A stretch of 64,000 nucleotides of DNA from contig NZ_JAUFPK010000005.1 in NCBI RefSeq assembly GCF_030409225.1, forward strand, positions 434,831-498,830, given 5' to 3'. The position numbers and the translations under genes are program-made. Shown here piece after piece: positions 27,532 through 36,159 of the stretch. This DNA comes from Aquisalimonas lutea. GTDB taxonomy: Bacteria; Pseudomonadota; Gammaproteobacteria; Nitrococcales; Aquisalimonadaceae. The notes beneath the pieces were generated by a model that saw nothing but the letters and a program-made list of their open reading frames with translations, was not told where the DNA came from and made no database searches. The first letter of the stretch is position 1, and each line of letters begins with the position of its first letter.

Positions 27532-29505
27532 TTACTGCAGCTCCCGCCCGAACCGGATGTAGTCGTCCAGGGTATACGGGTTGGCGCAGGCGTCCCGGCT
27601 GACCGCCTTCTCCTCGGGCTCGCCCAGCAGCAGCTTCTTCACGGGCACTTCCATCTTCTTGCCGCTGAGCGTACGCGGGATGCCGTCCACGGCGATGATG
27701 GCGTCCGGCACATGGCGCGGCGACAGGTCCCTGCGCACCTTGTCCCGGATCTGCCGGTCCAGGACCTCGTCCAGCTCCACTCCCTCGGCCAGGACGACGA
27801 ACAGCGGCATGTAGAGCTGCCCGCCGCCGCGCTCGATGTTCACCACCAGGCTGTCCTCGACGGCGTCGAGGTCCTCCACCACCCGGTAGATCTCGGCGGT
27901 GCCCATGCGCACGCCGTAGCGGTTCAGGGTGGAGTCGGAGCGGCCGTAGATGATGCAGCTGCCCCGGGAGGTGATCTTGATGAAGTCGCCGTGGCGCCAC
28001 ACGCCCGGGAACATGTCGAAGTAGCTCTCGCGGTAGCGGCGGCCGTCGGTATCGCCCCAGAAGTACAGCGGCATGGACGGCATGGGCCGGGTGATGACCA
28101 TCTCGCCGACTTCGTCGATGAGCGGGTTGCCCTGGTCGTCCCAGCTTTCCACGCTGGCGCCCAGCAGCCGGGCCTGGAGCTCCCCGGCGCGTACCGGCAG
28201 GGTCGGGACCCCGCCCACGAACCCGGCGCAAATGTCCGTGCCGCCGCTGCTGGAGGCCAGGTGCACGTCCGGGTGCACGTGCTCGTAGACCCACTGGAAC
28301 CCCTCCGGCGGCAGCGGCGAGCCGGTGGCGCCGATGCCGCGGATGTGGCCCAGCTCATAATGCGCCCCGGGGCGCCGGCCCGCCTTCATGCAGCTGGTGA
28401 GGAATGCGGCGCTGATGCCCATCTGGTTGATGCGCGCCTCCTCGCACAGCCGCCACAGCCGGTCCATGTCCGGGTAGCCGGGATTGCCGTCGTAGAGCAC
28501 CAGGGTGGCGCCGTTCAACAGCATGCCGGTGAGCGCATTCCACATCATCCAGCCGGTGGTGGTGAACCAGAAGCAGCGATCCCCCGGCGAGACGTCGCTG
28601 TGCAGGTGGCCGGTCACCGTGTGCTGCACGGTGATGCCGCCGTGGCCGTGAACGATGGCCTTGGGCATGCCGGTGGTGCCGGAGGAGTAGAGCACCCACA
28701 GCGGGTGGTCGAACGCCACCTGCTCGAAGTGCAGCTCCGCGCCGCGTCCGCGTTCAAGGAAGGCCTCCCAGGTCTCGGCCCGCTGCAGCCGCTCCGGGTC
28801 CGCCGCGGCGTCCAGGTAGGGCAGCAGCACCGTGTGCTCCACGCTGGGTAGCCTCTCCTGCAGGTGCCGGACGACCTCCATGCGGTCGAAGGCCTTGCCG
28901 TTGTAGCGGTAGCCGTCCACGGCCAGCAGTACCTTCGGCTCGATCTGCGAGAAGCGGTCCACCACGCTGGGCGTGCCGAAATCCGGCGAGCACGACGACC
29001 AGATGGCACCCAGGCTGGCGGTGGCCAGCACGGCGATGATGGTCTCCGGGATGTTGGGCATGTAGGCGACCACCCGGTCGCCCGGCCCGACGCCGAGCTG
29101 CCGCAGGCCTTCCGCGGCGGCGGCCACCTGGTCCTGCAGCTCGGCCCAAGTGACGGTGCCCAGCTCCTCGCGGACCTCGGAGCAATGCAGCAGTGCCGGC
29201 TTGTCGCCGTCGGCGTGGCGCAGGGCATGCTCGGCCCAGTTGAGCCGGCTGCCGGTGAACCACTGCGCCGCCGGCATCGCCCGGCTGGTGAGCACCTGCT
29301 GGTAGGGCGTGGCGCGGAAGTCGAAATACTCCCAGCACGCCGCCCAGAAGTCCTCCAGGTGCTCGGTGGACCACCGCCAGAGGTCGTGGTAATCCGTGAA
29401 CGTCAGGCCGCGGGTTTCCTGCAGCCAGCGCATGAAGCGGGTGATGTTCGCCTCGTCGACGCGCTCGGCTGACGGCTCCCAGAGCAGGGTGCCTTCTTCG
29501 ATCAT
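27532..29505 (-). CDS. aacS: Acetoacetyl-CoA synthetase
   Basis: 657 residues. Activates acetoacetate to acetoacetyl-CoA with ATP, feeding polyhydroxybutyrate, ketone-body or isoprenoid metabolism. AMP-forming ligase motifs: LYSSGTTGMPKAIVHGHGG (ATP loop), GDRCFWFTTTGWMMWNALTG, the YGRSDSTLNRYGVRMGTAEI core, and the C-terminal GIPRTLSGKKMEVPVKKLL with the adenylation lysine. The N-terminal ACAS-type domain and WKxx-type length fit AacS rather than acetyl-CoA synthetase. ATG follows GAGGCGAG. Upstream lie an inverted repeat and then the first palindromic element. Confidence 0.9.
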   Translation of the reverse strand: MIEEGTLLWEPSAERVDEANITRFMRWLQETRGLTFTDYHDLWRWSTEHLEDFWAACWEYFDFRATPYQQVLTSRAMPAAQWFTGSRLNWAEHALRHADGDKPALLHCSEVREELGTVTWAELQDQVAAAAEGLRQLGVGPGDRVVAYMPNIPETIIAVLATASLGAIWSSCSPDFGTPSVVDRFSQIEPKVLLAVDGYRYNGKAFDRMEVVRHLQERLPSVEHTVLLPYLDAAADPERLQRAETWEAFLERGRGAELHFEQVAFDHPLWVLYSSGTTGMPKAIVHGHGGITVQHTVTGHLHSDVSPGDRCFWFTTTGWMMWNALTGMLLNGATLVLYDGNPGYPDMDRLWRLCEEARINQMGISAAFLTSCMKAGRRPGAHYELGHIRGIGATGSPLPPEGFQWVYEHVHPDVHLASSSGGTDICAGFVGGVPTLPVRAGELQARLLGASVESWDDQGNPLIDEVGEMVITRPMPSMPLYFWGDTDGRRYRESYFDMFPGVWRHGDFIKITSRGSCIIYGRSDSTLNRYGVRMGTAEIYRVVEDLDAVEDSLVVNIERGGGQLYMPLFVVLAEGVELDEVLDRQIRDKVRRDLSPRHVPDAIIAVDGIPRTLSGKKMEVPVKKLLLGEPEEKAVSRDACANPYTLDDYIRFGRELQ

Positions 29506-29528
29506 GATCTCGCCTCGCTTATGTTCGG

Positions 29529-29559
29529 CGTATGCCCCACCGTGAAGCACGGGCATACG
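29529..29559. promoter_or_regulatory. Inverted repeat just upstream of aacS
   Basis: Arms CGTATGCCC and GGGCATACG (perfect, 13-base spacer) with an inner CCGTG/CACGG pair. It lies 24 bases before the aacS start codon, where an operator or a leader hairpin would control the gene. No regulator can be assigned. Confidence 0.4.
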
Positions 29560-29584
29560 GGTCGATTGTCGGTTTCAGCTCGGG

Positions 29585-29812
29585 GTCGCCGTGGGAAGGG
29601 GGCGCTCCGGGTTGGGCTCCGGAGCTCCGCTTACGGCCCCTGCTTCGATTGAAGCAGGGACCTACCCTCCGCTCCGGCCTGGCCGGCTGACAGCACATCC
29701 CTGTGCTGACAGCCGGTGGCGGCATCCCTGCCGCCACCCTTCGGGCCGGATGGCCTGCGCTCCGGCGCTGCGCAAAGTCGCCCAACCCGGAGCGCCCCCT
29801 TCCCACGGCGAC
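29585..29812. repeat. Palindromic multi-hairpin element, copy A
   Basis: A 228 bp element closed by a 33 bp perfect inverted repeat (29585-29617 with 29780-29812). The 162-base core contains at least three hairpins: CCCTGCTTC/GAAGCAGGG (near 29638-29659), a stem with CCGGCTGACAGCACA against TGTGCTGACAGCCGG, and GGTGGCGGCA-TCCC-TGCCGCCACC. The core is nearly identical to that of copy B at 38.9 kb, differing in loops and a few positions, while the closing arms differ almost completely. Both strands show mirror frames because of the arms; neither is a credible gene. Confidence 0.85.
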
Positions 29813-29876
29813 GGGCAGCGTTCCGGATATACAACGACCCCTCGTTTCGGGTTTGCCTTGCCGCTGTAGCGACCAT

Positions 29877-31031
29877 CTATTCCACCAGCAGATTCCGGTC
29901 CACGTCGGCGAACCGGGCCTTGCCGGAAAGGGCCATGGTCAGGTCCGTGTCGGCCAGGAGCCGGCGAATGACCTCGCGGACGCCTTCCTCGCCATCCAGG
30001 GCCAGGCCCCAGATGTAGGGCCGGCCCAGGAGCACGGCATCCGCGCCCAGGGCCCTCGCCTTGAGCACGTCGGCGCCGTTGCGGATGCCGCTGTCGAACA
30101 GCACCGGGACGCGGCCGTCGACCATGGTGGCCACGTCCGGCAGGGCATCCAGGGCGGCGATGCTGCCGTCCACCTGGCGGCCGCCGTGGTTGGAGACGAT
30201 GATGCCGTCGACGCCGTGCTCCAGCGCCAGCCGGGCGTCGTCCGGATGCAGGATGCCCTTGACCAGGATGGGCAGATTGGTGGCCGCGCGCAGCGCGGCG
30301 AGATCCTTCCAGGTCTTGGACGGGTCCGCGAACTCCTCGGCCCAGCGGCGGATGGCCGGCCACATGTCCTCCTCGGGCGGGCGCGCCAGGCCGTCGCGGA
30401 ACCACGGGTCGGACGTGTAGTTGGCCAGGCCCTGGCCGTTGAGAAACGGCAGGAACGCGTTCTGCAGGTCGCGTGCGCGCCAGGCCATCATCTTGGTATC
30501 CAGGGTGACCACGATGGCCTCGTAGCCGGCCTTCTCGGCCCGCTGAACCAGGCTCTCCGCCAGCTCCGGGCTGCGGGGCCAATACAGCTGGAACCAGCGC
30601 GGGCCGTTGCCCATGGCCTGGGCGACGTCCTCCAGGCTGTGGGACGAGACCGTGGACAGGATGGCGGGCACGCCCAGGGAAGCCGCGGCGCGCGCCGCGG
30701 CGAGCTCCGCCTCGGGGCGGATGATGCTCTGCACGCCGATGGGCGCGAGCAGCAGGGGGGAGGGCAGGGTGCGCTCGAACAGGGTCACGGACAGGTCCCG
30801 CTCGGAGACGTCCGTGAGCATCCGCGGGTGGATGCGGAACCGATCGAACGCCGCCCGGTTCGCGTCCATGGTGACCTCGCCGGCGCCGCCCGCCACGTAC
30901 CAGTAGGACTCCTTCGACAGCACCTCGCGGGCGGCCTGCTCGAGATCCTCCGTGCGCAGGGGCATCCGTGGCCGCAGCCCCTTGAGGCCGGCCTGATAGA
31001 TCTGCAGCTGATGGTCGCCGTAGTGGGGCAT
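29877..31031 (-). CDS. FMN-dependent alpha-hydroxy-acid oxidase (lactate 2-monooxygenase-like)
   Basis: 384 residues forming one FMN TIM barrel. Seen: PSPLLLAPIGVQSIIRPEAE, LVKGILHPDDARLALEHGVD, and the active-site signature SNHGGRQVDG with the catalytic His and Arg, then LFDSGIRNGADVLKARALGA and LLGRPYIWGLA for flavin phosphate binding. Length and the YWPRSPELAESLV segment resemble lactate 2-monooxygenases and related lactate oxidases rather than membrane-bound LldD. Strong GGGAGGAG ribosome site. It is divergent from a marR gene with 128 bases between, so that regulator may control it. Confidence 0.82.
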   Translation of the reverse strand: MPHYGDHQLQIYQAGLKGLRPRMPLRTEDLEQAAREVLSKESYWYVAGGAGEVTMDANRAAFDRFRIHPRMLTDVSERDLSVTLFERTLPSPLLLAPIGVQSIIRPEAELAAARAAASLGVPAILSTVSSHSLEDVAQAMGNGPRWFQLYWPRSPELAESLVQRAEKAGYEAIVVTLDTKMMAWRARDLQNAFLPFLNGQGLANYTSDPWFRDGLARPPEEDMWPAIRRWAEEFADPSKTWKDLAALRAATNLPILVKGILHPDDARLALEHGVDGIIVSNHGGRQVDGSIAALDALPDVATMVDGRVPVLFDSGIRNGADVLKARALGADAVLLGRPYIWGLALDGEEGVREVIRRLLADTDLTMALSGKARFADVDRNLLVE

Positions 31032-31130
31032 GGCGGTGGCTCCTCCCGAGGATGATTTGTCGTTGTCCCGATGCAAAAGTACACCAAGCCTACCGCACCG
31101 GTCCTGCCGCGAAAATGGAACGGTGTTTTA

Positions 31131-31157
31131 TTCGTAGGCTATCTATTAAGATACGAA
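31131..31157. promoter_or_regulatory. Candidate MarR-type operator
   Basis: Imperfect palindrome TTCGTA-N15-TACGAA with an inner ATCTATTAAGAT, an AT-rich island in GC-rich DNA. It ends two bases before the marR start codon and lies in the shared region with the divergent oxidase gene, a usual place for autoregulation by a MarR dimer. Confidence 0.5.
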
Positions 31158-31159
31158 CC

Positions 31160-31624
31160 ATGTCATCCCGAGCCAGCAACGCCGTGGACAACTTCAGTGA
31201 TCCGAGCCGTTTCGGCGCCGCCCTGGCGGAGACGGCCCGGGTGTGGCGCATGCGGCTGGATCAGCGGCTGCGGCCGCTGGGGCTGAGCCAGGCCAAGTGG
31301 CGGGCGCTGCTGAACCTCGCCCGGGACGGCGAGGGCATGACCCAGAAGGCGCTGGCGGAGCGGCTGGGTATCGAGGGGCCGTCGCTGGTGGGCCTGCTGG
31401 ATCGCCTGGCGGCCGACGGCTGGATCGAGCGCCTGGTGTGCCCGCGGGATCGCCGCGTGCGCCGGATCTATCTCACCGCGAAGGCCCGCTCCACGCTGGA
31501 GGAGATCGAGGCCGTGGCGACGCAGCTGCGCCGCGAGCTCTTCGGCGACATCCCCGAGGAGGAGCTGCGCCGCTGCCAGGATGTGCTGCGCCGCATCCGC
31601 GACAAGGCGGAAACACTGGAATGA
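31160..31624 (+). CDS. MarR-family transcriptional regulator
   Basis: 154 residues with a winged helix: MTQKALAERLGIEGPSLVGL is the recognition helix-turn-helix and DRRVRRIYLTAKA the wing. MarR proteins are dimeric repressors released by phenolic or lipophilic ligands or oxidation. The next genes are an EmrB-type exporter and a stress protein, the classic marR-emrB pairing, and the candidate operator lies just upstream. No cysteine-based redox motif is obvious. Start ATG has no strong ribosome site, which fits low expression. Confidence 0.87.
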   Translation: MSSRASNAVDNFSDPSRFGAALAETARVWRMRLDQRLRPLGLSQAKWRALLNLARDGEGMTQKALAERLGIEGPSLVGLLDRLAADGWIERLVCPRDRRVRRIYLTAKARSTLEEIEAVATQLRRELFGDIPEEELRRCQDVLRRIRDKAETLE

Positions 31625-31696
31625 GCCGGGATCGCGCATGGCTGCCCGTGCGCCGCGCCCCCGCACGCGCCCGGGCATGACCGGTCGGGGTGCGCA

Positions 31697-33244
31697 GTGA
31701 CGGCCGGGACGGAGGCGTTGTTCCAGCGCTACGGTGCGGCCTACAAGTGGCTCGCCACCGCCACGGTCATGCTCGGCACGCTGTCCATGACCCTGGCCAC
31801 GACCATCGTCAATGTGGCCATCCCGGACATCATGGCCGATTTCGGCATCGCCCAGAGCCGGGCGCAGTGGCTGTCCACCGGCTTCCTGGCGGCGATGACG
31901 GCCTGCATGCTGCTGTCCGCCTGGGCGCTCAGCGCCTTGGGCATGCGGGCGGCCTACATCGGCGCCATGGTCGTGTTCATCCTCGCCGCGTTGGCCGGCG
32001 GCCTGAGTGTCAGCGCCGACATGGTCATCGTCTCCCGGGTGCTGCAGGGGGCCATGGCCGGGATCATCCAGCCCCTGGCCATGACCGTGATCTTCCAGGT
32101 GTTCCCGCCGCGTCAGCGCGGCCTGGGCATGGGCATCTACGGCCTGGGGGTGATCCTGGGCCCGGCCGTGGGACCGGTGCTGGGCGGCGTCCTGGTGGAC
32201 TGGTTCTCCTGGCGGGCGGTGTTCTTCCTGCCGCTGCCCACCTCGGTGCTGGGCATGGTCTTCGCCCTGCTGTTCACCGCCGGCCGCGACCGTGACGAGC
32301 CGCGCCCGGGCTTCGACTGGCTGGGGGTGGCCCTGCTGTGCGCGTCGCTGGTCTGCCTGCTCTGGGCGACGTCCAACGGCCAGCGACTGGGCTGGAGCAG
32401 CCCCTTGATCCTGGGTCTTCTGGCGGCTGCCCTGGTCGCGGCGGTCGCCTTTGTCCTGTGGCAGCTGCGCTGCCGCGAGCCGCTGCTCAACGTGCGCATT
32501 TTCGCCGTGCCCGGGTTCGCCGCGGGCTCGGCCGTGGGCTTCTGTTTCGGGGCGGCGCTGTTCGGCACCACCTACCTCATTCCGCTGTTCGTCCAGGATA
32601 TCCAGGGGTTTACCGCCACCGAGGCGGGCCTGCTGCTCATGCCCGCCGGGCTGGTGATGGCGCTGAGCTTCCCGGTGGCCGGCTACCTCAGCGACCGTGT
32701 GCCCCCGGACGTCCCCATTGGCGCCGGCCTGGTCCTGATCGCGCTGTCGTGCTTCGTGCTGGGCTACGCCGACGCCACCACGGGCTTCTGGGTGATGGCG
32801 TTCTGGGTCATCGTGGGGCGGGTCGGCATGGGGCTGGGCCTGCCGTCCATCAACACGGGTTCCCTGCGGACCCTGGACTTCCGGCTAGTTTCCCAGGGCG
32901 CCGGGGCCGTGAATTTCTCCCGCCAGCTCGGGGGCGCCCTGGGGGTGAACGCATTGTCCGTGCTTCTGGACCGCCGAACGTGGTTCCATACGGAGGTGAT
33001 GGCGCAGATGCGCACGGCGGATCATCCGGCTCACCGGGAGCTGTTGCGGCAGTTCCGGGAGCTGGCCGGGCGGCTCGGGGTCGAGCCCGGGCGCCTGGAG
33101 CCGGACGCGCTACGCTTTCTCGGTGACGTGGTGTACCGCCAGGCGTACACCCTCGGGTTCCAGGACAGCTTCCTGGCACTCGGCGTGGTGTTCCTGCTGG
33201 CGCTGTTCCCGGCCTGGCTTATGGGGAGGTTCGCAAGACAATGA
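31697..33244 (+). CDS. DHA2-family multidrug exporter (EmrB/QacA type)
   Basis: 515 residues and about 14 membrane helices, the DHA2 count. Family motifs: the first-helix region LSMTLATTIVNVAIPDIMAD, LQGAMAGIIQPLAMTVIFQV, and motif C, GLGVILGPAVGPVLGGVLVD, characteristic of drug/H+ antiporters. It would expel lipophilic toxic compounds using the proton gradient. No emrA-type adaptor gene is adjacent. The GTG start follows GGGG; it lies 72 bases after marR and overlaps the universal stress gene by four bases (ATGA). Confidence 0.87.
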   Translation: MTAGTEALFQRYGAAYKWLATATVMLGTLSMTLATTIVNVAIPDIMADFGIAQSRAQWLSTGFLAAMTACMLLSAWALSALGMRAAYIGAMVVFILAALAGGLSVSADMVIVSRVLQGAMAGIIQPLAMTVIFQVFPPRQRGLGMGIYGLGVILGPAVGPVLGGVLVDWFSWRAVFFLPLPTSVLGMVFALLFTAGRDRDEPRPGFDWLGVALLCASLVCLLWATSNGQRLGWSSPLILGLLAAALVAAVAFVLWQLRCREPLLNVRIFAVPGFAAGSAVGFCFGAALFGTTYLIPLFVQDIQGFTATEAGLLLMPAGLVMALSFPVAGYLSDRVPPDVPIGAGLVLIALSCFVLGYADATTGFWVMAFWVIVGRVGMGLGLPSINTGSLRTLDFRLVSQGAGAVNFSRQLGGALGVNALSVLLDRRTWFHTEVMAQMRTADHPAHRELLRQFRELAGRLGVEPGRLEPDALRFLGDVVYRQAYTLGFQDSFLALGVVFLLALFPAWLMGRFARQ

Positions 33245-33708
33245 CACTCTATCGGCGGATTCTGATGGCCTACGACGGTACCGAGCACGGGCGTCTGGCA
33301 CTGGAGCAGGGCGCGGAGGTGGCGCGCACGAACGACGCCGAGGTGCACCTGCTGGCGGTTCTGCGCCTGCCGGCGTCCCTGGGGTTCATGCAGGAAGGCT
33401 ACCCGCAGCAGTGGATCGACGAGCAGATGGAGGCGGTGCGCAAGACCCTGGACGAAGGGGTGAGCCGCCTGCGCGATGCGGGCCTGGAAGTGACCGGCTA
33501 CCAGCGCGAGGGCGAGCCCGTGATCGAGATCAGCCACCTCGCGCGGGAGCTGGACGTGGACCTGGTGGTGGTGGGGCACACTCCCCGCGGCCGCCTGGCC
33601 CGCTGGTGGCACGGCTCGGTGGGCACCACGCTGCTGGACGAGCTGCGCTGCAGCATTCTCGTGGTGATGCCGCGGGAGGGCGAGCCCGGCGCGTCCCGGG
33701 ACGCGTAG
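33241..33708 (+). CDS. Universal stress protein (UspA family)
   Basis: 155 residues. Begins RRILMAYDGTEHGRLALEQG, the Usp strand-loop-helix, and ends with LVVVGHTPRGRLARWWHGSV followed by GTTLLDELRCSILVV. The G-2x-G-9x-G(S/T) ATP-binding pattern is present in modified form, so ATP binding is possible. Translationally coupled to the exporter gene by ATGA. Role: general stress protection. Confidence 0.87.
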   Translation: MTLYRRILMAYDGTEHGRLALEQGAEVARTNDAEVHLLAVLRLPASLGFMQEGYPQQWIDEQMEAVRKTLDEGVSRLRDAGLEVTGYQREGEPVIEISHLARELDVDLVVVGHTPRGRLARWWHGSVGTTLLDELRCSILVVMPREGEPGASRDA

Positions 33709-33722
33709 CGGCGAGTCGACAG

Positions 33723-33749
33723 GCGCCGGCCGCTCGGTGCGGCCGGTGC
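33723..33749 (+). terminator. Hairpin after the marR-emrB-usp operon
   Basis: 11 bp stem GCGCCGGCCGC / GCGGCCGGTGC (one G-T pair) with a five-base loop, 15 bases beyond the usp stop. No T run follows. Confidence 0.45.
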
Positions 33750-33775
33750 ACGGGTTTCAATGACGGAGGGACTCC

Positions 33776-34726
33776 ATGAGTGCAAACCCACGGGTTCTCG
33801 TTGTCGGGGCCGGGGCCATCGGCGCCTTCTACGGCGCCATCCTGCACCGCGGTGGTGCGCAGGTCGAGGTGGTCAGCCGCTCCGAGGCCGAGGAGATCAA
33901 CGAGCGCGGCTTCCGCATCCACAGTCAGGATCTGGGCGATCTGTCGTTCCAGCCGGCCGTGGTGTATTCCCGTGTCGAGGACATCACCCAGCCGCCGGAC
34001 TTCGTGCTGCTGAGCGTGAAAGTGCTGGACGACCTGGACCGGGCCGCGCTGATCCGCCCGGCCGTGGGGCCGGAGACCGCCATCGTGCTGGTGGAGAACG
34101 GCGTCGACATCGAGCGCCCCATCAAGGAGGCCTTTCCCGGCAACCCGCTGGTGAGCGGGCTGGCGTTCGTGGCGGTGAGCCGCACCGGCCGGGCCCAGGC
34201 CGAGCACAAGGCTTACGGGCGCCTGGTCATCGGCGAGTATCCCGCCGGCACGGGGGCCGCCTGCGAGCGGTTCGCCGGCCTGCTGGAAGCGGGCGGGGTG
34301 AGCTGCCCGGTCTCCGACGACCTGGTGACCGAGCGCTGGCGCAAGGCGGTGTGGAATGCCGCCTTCAATCCGGTGTCCGTGCTCGCCGGCGGCGCCACCA
34401 CGACCACCATGCTGGATGCCCCCGGCGGTGAGGCGTTCATGGTCACGCTCATGGACGAGGTCTGCGCCGTGGCCGCGGCCGCCGGGCACCCGCTGGACCC
34501 GGAGCTGCCGCGCAAGGCCATCCCCGGTACCCGCAAGATGCCGCCCTATCACAACAGCATGGCGCTGGACTTTCTCAACGGCCGGCCCATGGAGGTGGAG
34601 GCCATCCTGGGCAACGTCGTCCGCGCGGCCCGGGAGAACGGCGTGGCCGTGCCCCACCTCGACAGCGTGTACGCGGCCACCAAGATGGCGCAGCAGCGCA
34701 TCGCCGTGGAGGGACCGGCCGCATAG
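33776..34726 (+). CDS. panE: 2-dehydropantoate 2-reductase
   Basis: 316 residues. NADPH-dependent reduction of ketopantoate to pantoate for CoA synthesis. Nucleotide loop GAGAIGAFYG (11-20), the catalytic Lys region TERWRKAVWNAAFNPVSVLA, and the C-terminal domain with NGRPMEVEAILGNVVRAARE carrying the conserved Glu. PanE-family members also include paralogues acting on other 2-keto acids, so the exact substrate is not certain. GGAGGGACTCC precedes the ATG. The gene is convergent with the second TRAP operon. Confidence 0.82.
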   Translation: MSANPRVLVVGAGAIGAFYGAILHRGGAQVEVVSRSEAEEINERGFRIHSQDLGDLSFQPAVVYSRVEDITQPPDFVLLSVKVLDDLDRAALIRPAVGPETAIVLVENGVDIERPIKEAFPGNPLVSGLAFVAVSRTGRAQAEHKAYGRLVIGEYPAGTGAACERFAGLLEAGGVSCPVSDDLVTERWRKAVWNAAFNPVSVLAGGATTTTMLDAPGGEAFMVTLMDEVCAVAAAAGHPLDPELPRKAIPGTRKMPPYHNSMALDFLNGRPMEVEAILGNVVRAARENGVAVPHLDSVYAATKMAQQRIAVEGPAA

Positions 34727-34748
34727 CGCGCCCCGGACGAAGCGGCTC

Positions 34749-34774
34749 TAGGGTGGACCTCGAGGTCCACCCTA
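34749..34774. terminator. 26 bp perfect palindrome between panE and dctM
   Basis: The sequence TAGGGTGGACCTC followed by its exact reverse complement, without a loop. It lies between convergent genes, where it could terminate both, but it also looks like a dispersed repeat of the 'GTAGGGTGGA' kind frequent in gammaproteobacterial genomes. Confidence 0.6.
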
Positions 34775-34818
34775 CGCGCGCACCCACCCCCGCATCCGGT
34801 GCCGTTCCCGCCCTCGCA

Positions 34819-36114
34819 TCACGGACCCGACTGATGCCCGAGGGACGGCAGCCACAGGGAGATCTCCGGGACCAGGATCAGGATGATGGTCGCGAAGATC
34901 ATGATGGCGATGAACGGCGGCGTCCCGCGGATGACGTCGAAGTACGGGCGCCGGAACACGGCCATGGCCGTGAAGATGTCGCAGCCGAACGGCGGCGTGG
35001 CCGAGCCGATGGCCGCCTGCAGGGTCACGATGACGCCCACGTGCACCGGGTCCAGCCCCGTGGCGTCCACCAGGGGCTGGAACAGCGGCGTCAGGATCAG
35101 GATGACCACGATGGGGTCGACGAACATGCAGCCGATGAAGAACGCCACGGCGATGAGCAACAGCGCCAGGGTCGGGCTGCCGCCGAACGACTGGATGATG
35201 GGCTGCAGGATCTGCTGCGGCACCCCGGCCGTGGACAGCGCCTGGGAGAAGGCGTAGCCCACGGCCACCAGGATGAACACCACCGCGGTAATCATGCCGG
35301 TGGACAGGGCAATGGAGCCGAGGTCCCGCAGGCCGATCTTGCGGTAGATGATGACTTCCAGGATGAAGGCGTACAGCACGGCCATGGCGGACGCGTCCAC
35401 CGGGCTGAACGTGCCGGTGTAGATGCCGCCGACCACGATCACCGGGAAGCCCAGCGGCAGCAACGCCTGGCGCAGCGCGGTCAGGCGCTCGCGCCAGGGG
35501 GTGCGCTCCTCCACCTCGATGCCCAGAATCCGCGAGGCGATGTAGCAGTACACCGAGATCAGCAGAAGCACCAGGATGCCCGGCAGGATGCCGGCGATGA
35601 ACAGGTCGCCGATGGAGGCGCCGCGGGCGATGACGCCGTAGACGATCATGCCGATGCTCGGCGGGATCAGCAGCGCGATGTCGCTGGCGTTGATGATCAA
35701 CGCCAGGGTGAAGTTGTCGGTGTAGCCCTTCTGCAGCAGGCGCGGGCGCATGGGCCCGCCCATGGCGACCACGGTCGCCTGGGTCGAGCCGGACACGGCC
35801 CCGAACAGGGTGCAGCTGATGGCCGTGGTGATCGGCAGGCCGCCCCGGAGATGCCCGGCGAAGGCGCTGACCAGGTCCAGCAGCCGGTTGGCCGTGTGGC
35901 CCTTGGTCATGATGTCGGCGGCGAAGATGAACATGGGCACGGCGGCCAGCACCCACTGCTCCACCCCGGAGAACATCCAGCTGACTCCCTGGTCCATGCC
36001 GAAGAAGGTCATGCCGGTGAACATCATGAACATCGTCGCCGCCAGCAGCGGGACCATCATGGGGAAGCCCAGCAGGAGCAGGACCACCATGAGGATTACC
36101 ATCCAGGTCAGCAT
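34819..36114 (-). CDS. TRAP transporter large permease (DctM family)
   Basis: 431 residues with 12 or so membrane helices. Characteristic segments: AAVPMFIFAADIMTKG, CTLFGAVSGSTQATVVAMGG, NASDIALLIPPSIGMIVYGV and IGSATPPFGCDIFTAMAVF. It forms the Na+-driven channel of a second TRAP system. It lies 45 bases downstream of the small permease gene on the same strand; the binding protein is encoded divergently. The substrate, probably a carboxylate, is unknown. Confidence 0.92.
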   Translation of the reverse strand: MLTWMVILMVVLLLLGFPMMVPLLAATMFMMFTGMTFFGMDQGVSWMFSGVEQWVLAAVPMFIFAADIMTKGHTANRLLDLVSAFAGHLRGGLPITTAISCTLFGAVSGSTQATVVAMGGPMRPRLLQKGYTDNFTLALIINASDIALLIPPSIGMIVYGVIARGASIGDLFIAGILPGILVLLLISVYCYIASRILGIEVEERTPWRERLTALRQALLPLGFPVIVVGGIYTGTFSPVDASAMAVLYAFILEVIIYRKIGLRDLGSIALSTGMITAVVFILVAVGYAFSQALSTAGVPQQILQPIIQSFGGSPTLALLLIAVAFFIGCMFVDPIVVILILTPLFQPLVDATGLDPVHVGVIVTLQAAIGSATPPFGCDIFTAMAVFRRPYFDVIRGTPPFIAIMIFATIILILVPEISLWLPSLGHQSGP

Positions 36115-36159
36115 TCCGCGTGTCCTCTTTCTTGTGCCGGGTGGGGCGGCGGTGCGCCG

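Noticed and set aside
29591-29869. Small mirrored frames in the palindromic elements (MGRGRSGLG... on both strands)
   Set aside because: They exist only because the arms are inverted repeats; no ribosome site and no conservation between copies.
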